From contig NZ_CP033092.2 in the NCBI RefSeq assembly GCF_003697165.2, positions 1,302,001 to 1,366,000 on the forward strand: a stretch of 64,000 nt of DNA, in the 5' to 3' direction. This document shows, in pieces, positions 39,792 to 49,284 of this stretch (its first letter is position 1; the number at the start of each line of letters is the position of its first letter). A model generated the notes under the pieces. The model saw nothing but the letters and a program-made list of their open reading frames with translations. It had not been told where the DNA came from and ran no database searches. Source of the stretch: Escherichia coli DSM 30083 = JCM 1649 = ATCC 11775 (GTDB lineage: Bacteria; Pseudomonadota; Gammaproteobacteria; Enterobacterales; Enterobacteriaceae). Position numbers and translations under genes: made by a program.

Positions 39792-40790
39792 ATGTCTGCT
39801 TCGTCATTACCATTGCCGCAGGGCAAGAGCGTCTCGCTCAAACAATTTGTCAGTCGCCATATTAATGAGATCGGTTTGCTGGTGGTGATTGCCATTCTTT
39901 ATCTGGTCTTCTCCCTGAATGCGCCTGGCTTTATCTCATTGAATAACCAGATGAACGTGCTGCGCGATGCCGCCACCATTGGGATCGCCGCCTGGGCGAT
40001 GACGCTGATTATTATCTCCGGTGAAATTGATGTCAGCGTTGGGCCGATGGTGGCTTTTGTTTCAGTGTGCCTGGCGTTTTTGCTGCAATTTGACGTTCCG
40101 CTGGCGATTGCTTGTCTGCTGGTGTTGCTGTTAGGTGCGCTGATGGGAACGCTCGCCGGGGTGCTGCGCGGCGTGTTTAACGTGCCAAGTTTTGTTGCCA
40201 CGCTGGGTTTATGGAGCGCCCTGCGCGGAATGGGGCTGTTTATGACGAACGCCTTGCCAGTGCCAATTAACGAAAACGAAGTGCTGGACTGGCTGGGCGG
40301 ACAATTTCTCGGGGTGCCGGTATCCGCGCTGATCATGATGGTGTTATTTGCGCTGTTTGTGTTCATTAGCCGCAAAACCGCCTTCGGGCGCTCGGTTTTT
40401 GCTGTTGGCGGTAATGCCACTGCAGCGCAGTTGTGCGGTATTAACGTTCGTCGGGTACGCATTCTTATTTTTACCCTTTCGGGATTATTAGCGGCGGTGA
40501 CCGGCATTTTGTTGGCGGCGCGCCTCGGTTCCGGTAACGCAGGTGCCGCAAACGGTCTGGAGTTTGACGTCATCGCCGCGGTCGTTGTCGGCGGTACGGC
40601 GCTTTCCGGCGGTCGCGGCTCGTTGTTCGGTACGCTGCTTGGCGTACTGGTGATTACGCTAATCGGTAACGGTCTGGTGCTGCTCGGGATTAACTCCTTT
40701 TTCCAGCAGGTGGTGCGCGGCGTCATCATCGTGGTGGCGGTGCTGGCGAATATCTTGCTGACCCAGCGTAGCAGTAAAGCGAAACGCTAA
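39792..40790 (+). CDS. yphD: YphD, sugar ABC transporter permease
   Basis: This 332-residue permease has eight to ten hydrophobic segments and matches the RbsC/AraH group (ISGEIDVSVGPMVAF; AVGGNATAAQLCGI; VVGGTALSGGRGS). It forms the membrane channel for YphF-bound substrate with YphE. Adjacent placement, 24 bp downstream of yphE, completes an intact three-part importer. Confidence 0.92.
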   Translation: MSASSLPLPQGKSVSLKQFVSRHINEIGLLVVIAILYLVFSLNAPGFISLNNQMNVLRDAATIGIAAWAMTLIIISGEIDVSVGPMVAFVSVCLAFLLQFDVPLAIACLLVLLLGALMGTLAGVLRGVFNVPSFVATLGLWSALRGMGLFMTNALPVPINENEVLDWLGGQFLGVPVSALIMMVLFALFVFISRKTAFGRSVFAVGGNATAAQLCGINVRRVRILIFTLSGLLAAVTGILLAARLGSGNAGAANGLEFDVIAAVVVGGTALSGGRGSLFGTLLGVLVITLIGNGLVLLGINSFFQQVVRGVIIVVAVLANILLTQRSSKAKR

Positions 40791-40855
40791 ACCTTAACGC
40801 CCCTGGCGCAGGTGCGGCAGGGATGAAAATTAATCGTATTGTTAATGAGGGATTT

Positions 40856-41917
40856 ATGAAAACGATGCTGGCAGCTTATTTACCAGGAAATTCGACCGTC
40901 GATCTGCGGGAAGTTGCGGTGCCGACGCCGGGGATTAACCAGGTACTGATCAAAATGAAATCCTCCGGGATTTGCGGAAGCGATGTCCACTATATCTACC
41001 ACCAGCACCGCGCTACGGCGGCGGCACCCGATAAACCGTTATACCAGGGATTTATCAACGGTCATGAACCGTGCGGGCAGATTGTGGCGATGGGGCAAGG
41101 CTGTCGCCATTTTAAAGAGGGCGACCGCGTGCTGGTGTATCACATTTCCGGTTGTGGCTTTTGCCCGAACTGCCGTCGCGGTTTTCCTATCTCCTGCACC
41201 GGTGAAGGAAAAGCCGCTTACGGCTGGCAGCGTGACGGCGGCCATGCTGAATACCTGCTGGCGGAAGAAAAAGATCTGATCCTCCTGCCGGATGCACTGA
41301 GTTACGAAGATGGTGCGTTTATCAGTTGCGGCGTTGGTACAGCGTATGAAGGGATTTTGCGCGGCGAAGTTTCCGGCAGTGATAACGTACTGGTGGTCGG
41401 TCTGGGGCCGGTCGGCATGATGGCGATGATGCTGGCGAAAGGTCGCGGTGCAAAAAGGATCATCGGCGTTGATATGTTGCCGGAACGTCTGGCGATGGCG
41501 AAACAGTTAGGAGTGATGGATCACGGCTATTTAGCGACCACCGAAGGTCTGCCGCAGATAATCGCCGAACTCACTCACGGCGGCGCGGATGTTGCGCTTG
41601 ATTGTTCCGGTAATGCCGCAGGTCGCTTACTGGCACTGCAATCCACCGCTGACTGGGGACGCGTGGTTTACATTGGTGAAACCGGAAAAGTCGAGTTCGA
41701 GGTTAGCGCTGACCTGATGCACCATCAACGGCGGATTATCGGCTCCTGGGTGACCAGTCTGTTCCATATGGAAAAATGCGCCCACGATTTAACGGACTGG
41801 AAACTGTGGCCGCGTAATGCCATTACCCACCGCTTCTCGCTGGAACAGGCGGGAGATGCTTATGCACTGATGGCAAGCGGCAAATGCGGGAAAGTTGTGA
41901 TTAATTTCCCGGATTAA
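40856..41917 (+). CDS. yphC: YphC, zinc-dependent alcohol/polyol dehydrogenase
   Basis: This 353-residue medium-chain dehydrogenase has catalytic zinc ligands in SGICGSDVH and NGHEPCG, a structural zinc site CGFCPNCRRGFPISC, and a Rossmann motif VVGLGPVGMMAMMLA. It resembles sorbitol and threonine dehydrogenases and probably oxidises the sugar or polyol imported by YphDEF; substrate unknown. ATG 40856 with GAGGG upstream is chosen over an ATG at 40823 that adds 11 residues. Confidence 0.9.
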   Translation: MKTMLAAYLPGNSTVDLREVAVPTPGINQVLIKMKSSGICGSDVHYIYHQHRATAAAPDKPLYQGFINGHEPCGQIVAMGQGCRHFKEGDRVLVYHISGCGFCPNCRRGFPISCTGEGKAAYGWQRDGGHAEYLLAEEKDLILLPDALSYEDGAFISCGVGTAYEGILRGEVSGSDNVLVVGLGPVGMMAMMLAKGRGAKRIIGVDMLPERLAMAKQLGVMDHGYLATTEGLPQIIAELTHGGADVALDCSGNAAGRLLALQSTADWGRVVYIGETGKVEFEVSADLMHHQRRIIGSWVTSLFHMEKCAHDLTDWKLWPRNAITHRFSLEQAGDAYALMASGKCGKVVINFPD

Positions 41918-41928
41918 GGAGTCTGCGG

Positions 41929-42801
41929 ATGACCATCTATACCTTATCTCACGGGCCGCTAAAGCTGGACGTTTCTGATCAGGGCGGCGTAATCGAAGGC
42001 TTCTGGCGCGATACGACGCCGCTGCTACGTCCTGGTAAAAAAAGCGGTGTGGCAACCGATGCCTCTTGTTTTCCGCTGGTGCCGTTTGCAAACCGGGTGA
42101 GCGGTAATCGTTTTGTCTGGCAGGGACGTGAATATCAACTACAACCGAATGTTGAGTGGGATGCGCACTATCTACACGGTGATGCCTGGCTGGGGCAGTG
42201 GCAATGTGTCTCGCGCAGCGAAGATAGCTTGTGTCTGGTGTATGAACATCGCAGCGGTGTTTATCACTATCGGGTAAGTCAGGCGTTTCATTTAACGGCA
42301 GATACGCTGACGGTGACGCTCTCTGTCACCAATAAAGGGGCAGAGACGCTGCCATTTGGTACCGGCTGGCATCCTTATTTTCCGTTGTCACCACAAACGC
42401 GGATTCAGGCGCAGGCGAGCTGTTACTGGCGGGAGCAGGAGCAGTGGCTGGCGGGTGAGTTTTGCGAGCAGCTACCGCAGGAACTGGATTTTAACCAGCT
42501 CGCGCCGTTACCGCGCCAGTGGGTAAACAATGGTTTTGCCGGATGGAATGGTCAGGCCCGCATCGAGCAGCCGCAGGAGGGTTATGCCATCATCATGGAA
42601 ACGACGCCGCCTGCACCGTGTTATTTCATCTTTGTTTCCGACCCGGCGTTTGATAAAGGATATGCGTTTGATTTCTTCTGTCTGGAACCGATGAGCCATG
42701 CGCCGGATGACCATCATCGTCCGGAAGGTGGTGACCTCATTGCGCTTGCACCAGGGGAATCAACAATTTCAGAGATGTCGTTGCGGGTTGCGTTGCTGTA
42801 A
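41929..42801 (+). CDS. yphB: YphB, aldose 1-epimerase-like protein
   Basis: This 290-residue protein has the galactose-mutarotase beta-sandwich signature (FPLVPFANRVSGNRF; HLHGDAW-like YLHGDAWLGQW; GTGWHPYF; CLEPMSHAPDD). Such enzymes interconvert alpha and beta sugar anomers. It is the last gene of the yphGFEDCB run, 11 bp after yphC, and is followed by REP sequences that probably stabilise the mRNA end. Confidence 0.88.
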   Translation: MTIYTLSHGPLKLDVSDQGGVIEGFWRDTTPLLRPGKKSGVATDASCFPLVPFANRVSGNRFVWQGREYQLQPNVEWDAHYLHGDAWLGQWQCVSRSEDSLCLVYEHRSGVYHYRVSQAFHLTADTLTVTLSVTNKGAETLPFGTGWHPYFPLSPQTRIQAQASCYWREQEQWLAGEFCEQLPQELDFNQLAPLPRQWVNNGFAGWNGQARIEQPQEGYAIIMETTPPAPCYFIFVSDPAFDKGYAFDFFCLEPMSHAPDDHHRPEGGDLIALAPGESTISEMSLRVALL

Positions 42802-42863
42802 TTTATAAAATGCCGGATGCACAGGCCTACGGGGTAATTTCGATTTTGTAGCACTCGGTGCAC

Positions 42864-42955
<92 letters not shown>

Positions 42956-42960
42956 CTTTC

Positions 42961-43383
42961 CTAACGCCGATCGAGAGAAATCGCCCCCGGCCCGGTAATT
43001 GCCAACAGCAGGAATGCGCCAGCGATACTGACATTCTTCCAGAAATTAATCATATTTGGCCCAACCGCATCGCCGGTCATATCCCAGTAATGGTGGCCAA
43101 TCACCGCCGTACCCAGCGTGTAGAAAATAAACAGCACCGCCAGCGGACGGGTGAAAAAGCCAAGCACGATTAATATCGCGGCGGGCACTTCCATAACTAC
43201 CGCAATAATCGCTGCCAGCATCGGCATTGGTGCGCCCAGCGAGGCCATATATTGGACCGTACCGCCAAAGCCCATCATTTTGGGAAAACCAAAAATAATG
43301 AAAATTAAGACCACGGCGATACGGGCAATTAATAATAAAACGGGGCGGGCAGTGCCAAAATCAAAATAACGTAGTGAGTTCAT
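42961..43383 (-). CDS. yphA: YphA, DoxX-family inner-membrane protein
   Basis: This 140-residue protein has four hydrophobic segments and DoxX-family sequence (IARIAVVLIFIIFGFPKMM; GFFTRPLAVLFIFYTLGTAVIGHHYWD). Function in E. coli is unknown to me. ATG at 43383 gives the K-12 length; an ATG at 43428 would add 15 residues. It is convergent with yphB. In K-12 the hcaEFCBD genes flank its 5' side; here they are absent. Confidence 0.88.
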   Translation of the reverse strand: MNSLRYFDFGTARPVLLLIARIAVVLIFIIFGFPKMMGFGGTVQYMASLGAPMPMLAAIIAVVMEVPAAILIVLGFFTRPLAVLFIFYTLGTAVIGHHYWDMTGDAVGPNMINFWKNVSIAGAFLLLAITGPGAISLDRR

Positions 43384-43751
43384 AACCAATCCCTTTGCAA
43401 GATGATGTGATTTAAACGTAATACACACTCTGGTACCTCGCCACGCCCAGGCGTTGAGATATTCGTTTCTGGTATAACGGCATAACGCAGATGGCTGACA
43501 ATGTGCTTATTGTTTCCTGCCGGATGCGACATGCACGCCTTATCCGTCTCACATGAGTTTGTCAGTTCAATAAATTGCGATTTTCACCTGTTTCATCGTT
43601 CTTTTTTACATGTTGTGTTGTGGGCCGCTCTTTTTTGTCATTTCCTGATATGCAGGATAACCGTCAGGAAGCAGGCTCGAATATTCTTATTTTTCAACTT
43701 GCACCAACATTCGATTAACCTCAGACTAACGCCTCCTGACGGGAGGGACTC
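43384..43751. other. 368-bp gap where K-12 carries hcaR and hcaEFCBD
   Basis: I see no hca coding sequence or recognisable remnant. The gap holds a REP-like sequence at 43518-43548 (TGCCGGATGCG...CGCCTTATCCGTC), AT-rich text with T runs, and GGGAGGG at 43740-43746 as the ribosome site of hcaT. A 119-codon open frame from 43501 has no family features and overlaps hcaT out of frame, so I do not call it. Confidence 0.7.
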
Positions 43752-44891
43752 ATGGTTTTGCAATCCACGCGCTGGTTGGCGCTCGGCTATTTCACATACT
43801 TTTTTAGTTACGGCATTTTTCTACCTTTCTGGAGCGTCTGGCTTAAAGGGATTGGTTTAACGCCAGAAACCATCGGCCTGTTATTGGGGGCGGGTCTGGT
43901 TGCCCGTTTCCTCGGGAGTTTGCTCATCGCGCCCCGCGTCAGCGATCCTTCCCGCCTGATTTCCGCCTTGCGCGTGCTGGCACTGCTGACACTTCTCTTT
44001 GCTGTCGCCTTCTGGGCGGGGGCGCACGTAGCGTGGCTGATGCTGGTGATGATTGGCTTTAACCTCTTTTTCTCACCGCTGGTACCGTTGACCGATGCAC
44101 TGGCGAATACGTGGCAAAAGCAGTTCCCGCTTGATTACGGCAAAGTGAGACTGTGGGGCTCGGTGGCGTTTGTCATTGGCTCGGCGCTGACGGGCAAACT
44201 GGTCAGTATGTTTGATTATCGGGTGATCCTCGCGCTGTTGACGTTGGGCGTGGCATCCATGCTGCTCGGCTTTCTCATCCGTCCGACGATTCAGCCACAA
44301 GGGGCAAGCCGCCAGCAGGAGAGCACCGGCTGGTCTGCGTGGTTGGCGTTGGTTCGCCAGAACTGGCGCTTTCTGGCCTGCGTTTGTTTATTGCAGGGGG
44401 CACATGCGGCCTATTACGGTTTTAGCGCCATTTACTGGCAGGCAGCTGGCTACTCGGCCTCGGCGGTGGGGTATTTGTGGTCGCTGGGCGTGGTGGCGGA
44501 AGTCATTATCTTTGCGCTGAGTAATAAACTTTTCCGCCGTTGTAGTGCACGCGATATGCTGTTGATCTCGGCGATTTGCGGCGTAGTGCGCTGGGGCATT
44601 ATGGGAGCAACTACGGCGTTGCCGTGGTTGATAGTGGTGCAAATTCTGCATTGCGGTACCTTCACGGTCTGCCACCTGGCTGCCATGCGCTATATTGCTG
44701 CTCGCCAGGGTAGCGAAGTCATCCGTTTACAGGCGGTTTACTCTGCCGTCGCGATGGGCGGCAGTATCGCCATCATGACCGTTTTCGCCGGTTTCCTGTA
44801 TCAATATCTCGGCCACGGCGTGTTCTGGGTGATGGCGCTGGTGGCGCTTCCGGCAATGTTTTTGCGCCCGAAAGTTGTTCCCTCATGCTGA
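43752..44891 (+). CDS. hcaT: HcaT, putative 3-phenylpropionate MFS transporter
   Basis: This 379-residue major-facilitator protein has 12 likely membrane segments and matches K-12 HcaT, including FSYGIFLPFWSVWLKGIGL and PLTDALANTWQ. In K-12 it sits beside the hca genes that open degradation of phenylpropionate and cinnamate. Here the regulator and dioxygenase genes are missing, so the transporter is an orphan with unclear control. The 3' end overlaps the convergent csiE by 9 bases. Confidence 0.9.
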   Translation: MVLQSTRWLALGYFTYFFSYGIFLPFWSVWLKGIGLTPETIGLLLGAGLVARFLGSLLIAPRVSDPSRLISALRVLALLTLLFAVAFWAGAHVAWLMLVMIGFNLFFSPLVPLTDALANTWQKQFPLDYGKVRLWGSVAFVIGSALTGKLVSMFDYRVILALLTLGVASMLLGFLIRPTIQPQGASRQQESTGWSAWLALVRQNWRFLACVCLLQGAHAAYYGFSAIYWQAAGYSASAVGYLWSLGVVAEVIIFALSNKLFRRCSARDMLLISAICGVVRWGIMGATTALPWLIVVQILHCGTFTVCHLAAMRYIAARQGSEVIRLQAVYSAVAMGGSIAIMTVFAGFLYQYLGHGVFWVMALVALPAMFLRPKVVPSC

Positions 44892-46163
44892 TTCGAGCAT
44901 TTTGCGGATCTGCTCCTGTTGATGTGTTGTCAGCGTCAGGTCCGTATAGATCAGCGGTGGTGAAAAGAGCGGTAACGGCATGGTATAAGGAGCAATAATC
45001 AGTGCCGCGCCGCGCGGAGCGCCTGTCTGCAAAAATACCTTTACCGACATATGTTTAATGTTGAGCGGCAGTAACGTTAGTTCGCGTAGCTGCTGCTCAA
45101 TCTGCGCTTCTCGCTCGCTATCATTCCCGGTCAGTAGAATAATCTGTTTCTCATGCAGGTCGTTTTCCTGCATTAGCCAGGCACCAAAAATCACCGCGAC
45201 CAGACCGCTTTCCTCATCAGAAAGATGGACGCCGTATTCACTTTCAAATCCAGCCAGCGCCGCGCGGGTGGTGCGCACCAGGCGTGGATACAGGCGGGCG
45301 AACTCTTCCGGCAGGGTGTTATCAATACCGATGGCAAACAAACTGCGATTTAACGCCTGGGCGAGGTGGGTATAAAGCTGATCGCATAACCCCTGTTCAT
45401 CATAAAAACGAACATTTCCCAGCTCACGAAAGTGGTTTACCAGACGTTTGATAGACTTACGCAGTTGCCTGTCCCGCTGATGCGCATCCCGCAGTGGATC
45501 GGGAACCCGCAACATGGAAAAAAGTAATGCCATAAACAGTGGCTCATCAGGCGGTACAGGCTGGAGCGCCCGACGCTGCCAGTGGCGTCCAATTTCCTGC
45601 GCTACCTGAAATTCAAGGCAGGATTCCGCCCAGCGACGTTGGAGCGGATTAAACTGAGGCGTAATTCCAGCGTGGTGTTGCAGCAAACAATATTGCAGAT
45701 ACAGACACAGGAAATGAATATCGCGCGTTTCAAAGCGTTTTTGCAGCCGTCGGGAGCAGAGATTCACTAACGCTTGTAGATTGGTATCGTCGTAAAAGTT
45801 ACGCGCAATTCCGCGCCGCTTCAGTTCACTCTTCAGGGCGGGGGTGAAATGGCTGGTAATAAATGACGGACACAGACGGAAACCACGTCGTAGCCAGTGA
45901 AATAAACACAAACGTTGGTTAAGCACTGTACCTTCAACCCGGTAGCTACCGTCATAACCAGTAGTCAGTGTGAGTTGATGATAGCGCAGGATCTCCCGTC
46001 CTGTTTCGCTGATATCAAGACTGGCAATATCATCATCCACACCATTAAGCTCGCTGAAAGTTGCCGTGGTGGCGGTCAACCCCGGCTGAAAGAGCGTCAG
46101 CAAGATCTGGCAGCGGCGCTGGGGAGCCGAAAGGACAGATGGTGGAGCAAGCGTAGGCATCAT
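44883..46163 (-). CDS. csiE: CsiE, stationary-phase inducible protein with PRD domains
   Basis: This 426-residue protein resembles BglG/LicR-type regulators. An N-terminal helical region with a likely helix-turn-helix is followed by PTS-regulation (PRD) domains in the middle and C-terminal parts (HLSDEESGLVAVIFGAWL is a PRD-like segment). In K-12 csiE is induced in stationary phase under sigma-S and cAMP-CRP. Its target is unknown. The start ATG 46163 (MMPTLAPP) gives K-12 length over an upstream start at 46184. Confidence 0.88.
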   Translation of the reverse strand: MMPTLAPPSVLSAPQRRCQILLTLFQPGLTATTATFSELNGVDDDIASLDISETGREILRYHQLTLTTGYDGSYRVEGTVLNQRLCLFHWLRRGFRLCPSFITSHFTPALKSELKRRGIARNFYDDTNLQALVNLCSRRLQKRFETRDIHFLCLYLQYCLLQHHAGITPQFNPLQRRWAESCLEFQVAQEIGRHWQRRALQPVPPDEPLFMALLFSMLRVPDPLRDAHQRDRQLRKSIKRLVNHFRELGNVRFYDEQGLCDQLYTHLAQALNRSLFAIGIDNTLPEEFARLYPRLVRTTRAALAGFESEYGVHLSDEESGLVAVIFGAWLMQENDLHEKQIILLTGNDSEREAQIEQQLRELTLLPLNIKHMSVKVFLQTGAPRGAALIIAPYTMPLPLFSPPLIYTDLTLTTHQQEQIRKMLESA

Positions 46164-46353
46164 CTGTAGATCTCCCATAAGCATAATTGATAAGAATAGC
46201 TAAAGTTTGCTCAGGGAAATGGCGAAGGGAATGCTAATCATCAGAAATGTTGGCAAGCATCACAGAATTTTTCTCATTTTAAACTGTTCTGACCAGTGGA
46301 TTAGCATGTCTTAAGGTGGTTTTGTGAATGATTATCGTGCTAGCGATCATGGG

Positions 46354-47208
46354 TTAGTTCTGCGGATTCAACGCGCTAAGAATAAAATCCACCATCTGTT
46401 CGCGATAAACATCGCCGTGACGATCGGAAAAAGCATCAATGTGTTCGCCATCCGGGATTAGGATCAACCGTTTTGGTTCTTTTGCCAGGCTATACAACTT
46501 TTCACTGTGCTGCCATGGGATAACGTGATCAGCTTTACCGTGAATGAGTAAAAGCGGGATCGGGCTGACGCTGGCGATGTAATTTTCGCCGCTGTAACTC
46601 TCATCAAGTAAGTAGCCACTGCCGGGGATCATCTGGTTGGCAATGGTCGCATAAGAGGCAAAGGTGGAGTCGAGGATCACCGCACGTATGCCTTCACGAT
46701 CACCCTGACCAATAACATCCAGAATATTCGCCCCGCCAATACTCTGCCCGAACAGCACCAGCCGTTGTGGGTTTACATCACTGCGATGGCGCACCACATT
46801 GATGGCACTTTGCGTATCGTCCAGCAATCCGGCCTGGGACGGCGTGCCTTTTGATTTACCAAACCCGCGATAATCAAACATAAAAACGTTGAAATTACGC
46901 TCGGGTAACCAACTGACCAGCGGCCAGTGGGCGGACATATTTCCGGCATTGCCGTGAGCATGAATGATGGTTGCGATGGCGTTGTCAGCAGGGCCCGTCG
47001 AAGAAGGAATAAACCAGCCTTGCAGACGAGTACCGTCCTTAGCCGTAAATTCGACGGATTCCGCCGACCAGGGGTCGGGACCGTATATTTTATCGTCAGG
47101 ATAATAGAAGAAGTTGATGGCGACGCGCGGCACTAAATAAACGCAGAAGGCAACAACAAAGAGAATAAACAGAATTTTGAGAACGCGTTTGTTCACTGGC
47201 AGCGCCAT
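46354..47208 (-). CDS. yfhR: YfhR, membrane-anchored alpha/beta hydrolase
   Basis: This 284-residue protein has one N-terminal membrane segment (about residues 10-30, ILFILFVVAFCVYLVP) and an S9-like alpha/beta-hydrolase domain. HAHGNAGN forms the oxyanion region, FGQSIGGAN the nucleophile elbow, and the catalytic acid and His lie in HGKADHVIP and DGEHIDAF. It is related to BEM46-type hydrolases; substrate unknown. AAGG upstream supports ATG 47208 over 47235. Confidence 0.88.
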   Translation of the reverse strand: MALPVNKRVLKILFILFVVAFCVYLVPRVAINFFYYPDDKIYGPDPWSAESVEFTAKDGTRLQGWFIPSSTGPADNAIATIIHAHGNAGNMSAHWPLVSWLPERNFNVFMFDYRGFGKSKGTPSQAGLLDDTQSAINVVRHRSDVNPQRLVLFGQSIGGANILDVIGQGDREGIRAVILDSTFASYATIANQMIPGSGYLLDESYSGENYIASVSPIPLLLIHGKADHVIPWQHSEKLYSLAKEPKRLILIPDGEHIDAFSDRHGDVYREQMVDFILSALNPQN

Positions 47209-47321
47209 AACCTTTCCTTGCGACTTCTTTATCATCCATTAATCGGGGAAAGATGGTGGGAGAGTGACGAAAGAAAGTAAAGCGGTGAGGAAGTATTTCG
47301 GAATAGCGCCTGAAAGGCGAG

Positions 47322-47345
47322 GGCGGGTGAGTGATATCACCCGCC
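47322..47345. other. Hairpin between suhB and yfhR
   Basis: GGCGGGTGA (47322-47330) pairs with TCACCCGCC (47337-47345) just after the suhB stop. There is no T run in the minus-strand direction, so termination may be weak or factor-dependent. Confidence 0.5.
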
Positions 47346-47352
47346 TGAGTCA

Positions 47353-48156
47353 TTAACGCTTCAGAGCGTCGCTTAACTCGTCACGCATGTTCGCCAGCAT
47401 GGCTTTAACAACGCGCGGGTTACCAGCAACGATGTTACCGGTCAGCATATAGTTATGACCACCGGTGAAGTCGCTGACGATGCCGCCTGCTTCACGAACC
47501 AGCAGCTCGCCTGCCGCGAAATCCCACGGGCGCAGACCGATTTCAAAGAAACCGTCAACACGACCCGCAGCGACGTAAGCCAGATCCAGCGCCGCAGAAC
47601 CGGTACGACGGAAGTCTGCACATTCGTTGAACAGTTTGCCGACGATGTTGATGTAGGTAGTGGCGTACTGTTTTGCTTTGAACGGGAAGCCGGTCGCCAG
47701 AATAGTACCGTCGAGATCGCGAGCGGTGCTGCCGCGCAGACGGTAGCCGTTCAGCTGTGCGCCCTGACCGCGAGTGGCGGTGAACAGTTCGTTACGCATA
47801 GGATCGTATACCACAGCAACTTCGGTGCGGCCTTTGATACGAACGGCGATAGATACCGCGAAGTGCGGCAGACGTTTGATAAAGTTGGTAGTGCCATCCA
47901 GTGGATCGATAACCCATTGAACATCCTGATCAGTACCTTCAAGTTCACCGCTTTCTTCGGTGATGATGGTGTGCTGTGGGTAAGATTTACGAATCGTGTC
48001 GATAATCACCGCTTCGGCAGCTTTATCTACGTTGGTCACGAAATCGTTACTGCCTTTCTGGCTCGCTTCTACAGCGTCCGGGGTTTCATAGTTTTTGGCA
48101 ATTAAATTACCCGCCTTGCGCGCTGCGCGCACGGCGATGTTCAGCATCGGATGCAT
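47353..48156 (-). CDS. suhB: Inositol-1-monophosphatase / antitermination factor SuhB
   Basis: This 267-residue enzyme of the inositol monophosphatase family has metal-binding motifs ITEESGELEG, WVIDPLDGTTNF and the C-terminal RPWDFAAGELLVREAGG. In E. coli SuhB also joins the NusA/B/E/G complex to aid rRNA transcription and folding. Length equals K-12. It is divergent from trmJ across 118 bp. Confidence 0.96.
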   Translation of the reverse strand: MHPMLNIAVRAARKAGNLIAKNYETPDAVEASQKGSNDFVTNVDKAAEAVIIDTIRKSYPQHTIITEESGELEGTDQDVQWVIDPLDGTTNFIKRLPHFAVSIAVRIKGRTEVAVVYDPMRNELFTATRGQGAQLNGYRLRGSTARDLDGTILATGFPFKAKQYATTYINIVGKLFNECADFRRTGSAALDLAYVAAGRVDGFFEIGLRPWDFAAGELLVREAGGIVSDFTGGHNYMLTGNIVAGNPRVVKAMLANMRDELSDALKR

Positions 48157-48274
48157 CGGTCTCTCTCACTGGATGTTAAAGAACGGGAAAACGGCGCAGA
48201 GTATAGCAGCGAGATCGGCATCTGTCTTCGTTTTATGATAAGATGCGTGAATAATCTTTAGATGAAGAAAGACA

Positions 48275-49015
48275 ATGCTGCAAAATATTCGAATTGTGCT
48301 GGTGGAGACGTCACACACCGGCAATATGGGTTCTGTTGCCCGTGCCATGAAAACAATGGGATTAACCAATCTGTGGCTGGTTAATCCACTAGTGAAACCA
48401 GACTCCCAGGCGATTGCCCTGGCAGCAGGGGCCAGCGATGTGATTGGTAATGCTCACATCGTCGATACGCTCGACGAAGCGTTAGCCGGTTGTAGTCTGG
48501 TGGTGGGCACCAGCGCTCGCTCCCGCACGCTGCCGTGGCCGATGCTCGACCCGCGCGAATGCGGTCTGAAAAGCGTCGCTGAAGCGGCAAATACCCCGGT
48601 GGCGCTGGTGTTTGGTCGCGAGCGCGTCGGCTTGACCAATGAAGAGTTGCAGAAATGCCATTATCATGTCGCGATTGCGGCTAACCCGGAATACAGTTCG
48701 CTGAACCTGGCGATGGCGGTTCAGGTTATTGCCTATGAAGTGCGCATGGCCTGGCTGGCAACTCAGGAAAATGGCGAGCAGGTCGAGCATGAAGAGACGC
48801 CGTATCCGCTGGTCGATGATCTGGAGCGTTTTTATGGTCATCTGGAGCAAACGCTGCTGGCAACCGGTTTTATCCGTGAAAACCATCCGGGGCAGGTGAT
48901 GAATAAATTGCGCCGTCTGTTTACCCGTGCACGCCCGGAAAGCCAGGAATTGAATATCCTGCGCGGGATTCTGGCTTCTATTGAGCAGCAGAATAAAGGT
49001 AACAAGGCCGAATAA
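48275..49015 (+). CDS. trmJ: tRNA (Cm32/Um32) methyltransferase TrmJ
   Basis: This 246-residue SPOUT-class methyltransferase adds 2'-O-methyl groups at position 32 of several tRNAs. Family motifs are [38 protein letters not shown] and [14 protein letters not shown], forming the trefoil knot that binds SAM. It is upstream of the isc operon, separated by paired REP units. Confidence 0.95.
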
Positions 49016-49023
49016 CAGTGGTT

Positions 49024-49108
49024 GCCTGATGCGATGCTTAACGCGTCTTATCAGGCCTGTAAGTGCACGGAATCCCAGGTCGGATAAGGTGTTCACACCG
49101 CATCCGAC
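49024..49108. repeat. BIME between trmJ and iscR
   Basis: REP units at 49024-49056 (GCCTGATGCGATGC...GTCTTATCAGGC) and 49078-49108 (GGTCGGATAAGGTG...CACCGCATCCGAC) lie in opposite orientation. Confidence 0.88.
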
Positions 49109-49150
49109 AACAGGTACAAACGCCACGATAAAAAATGGCACTGAAGGTTA

Positions 49151-49201
49151 AATACCCGACTAAATCAGTCAAGTAAATAGTTGACCAATTTACTCGGGAA
49201 T
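49151..49201 (+). promoter_or_regulatory. Two type 1 IscR boxes upstream of iscR
   Basis: ATACCCGACTAAATCAGTC plus flanks (49152-49176) fits the type 1 IscR consensus ATASYYGACTRWWWYAGTCRRSTAT almost fully. A weaker copy begins ATAGTTGACC at 49177-49201. [2Fe-2S]-IscR represses its own operon from such sites. Confidence 0.82.
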
Positions 49202-49284
49202 GTCAGACTTGACCCTGCTATGCAATACCCCCACTTTTACAATAAAAAACCCCGGGCAGGGGCGAGTTTGAGGTGAAGTAAGAC

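Noticed and set aside
43501..43860. Plus-strand frame of 119 codons in the hca gap
   Set aside because: It runs into hcaT in another frame, lacks a ribosome site and resembles no hca product.
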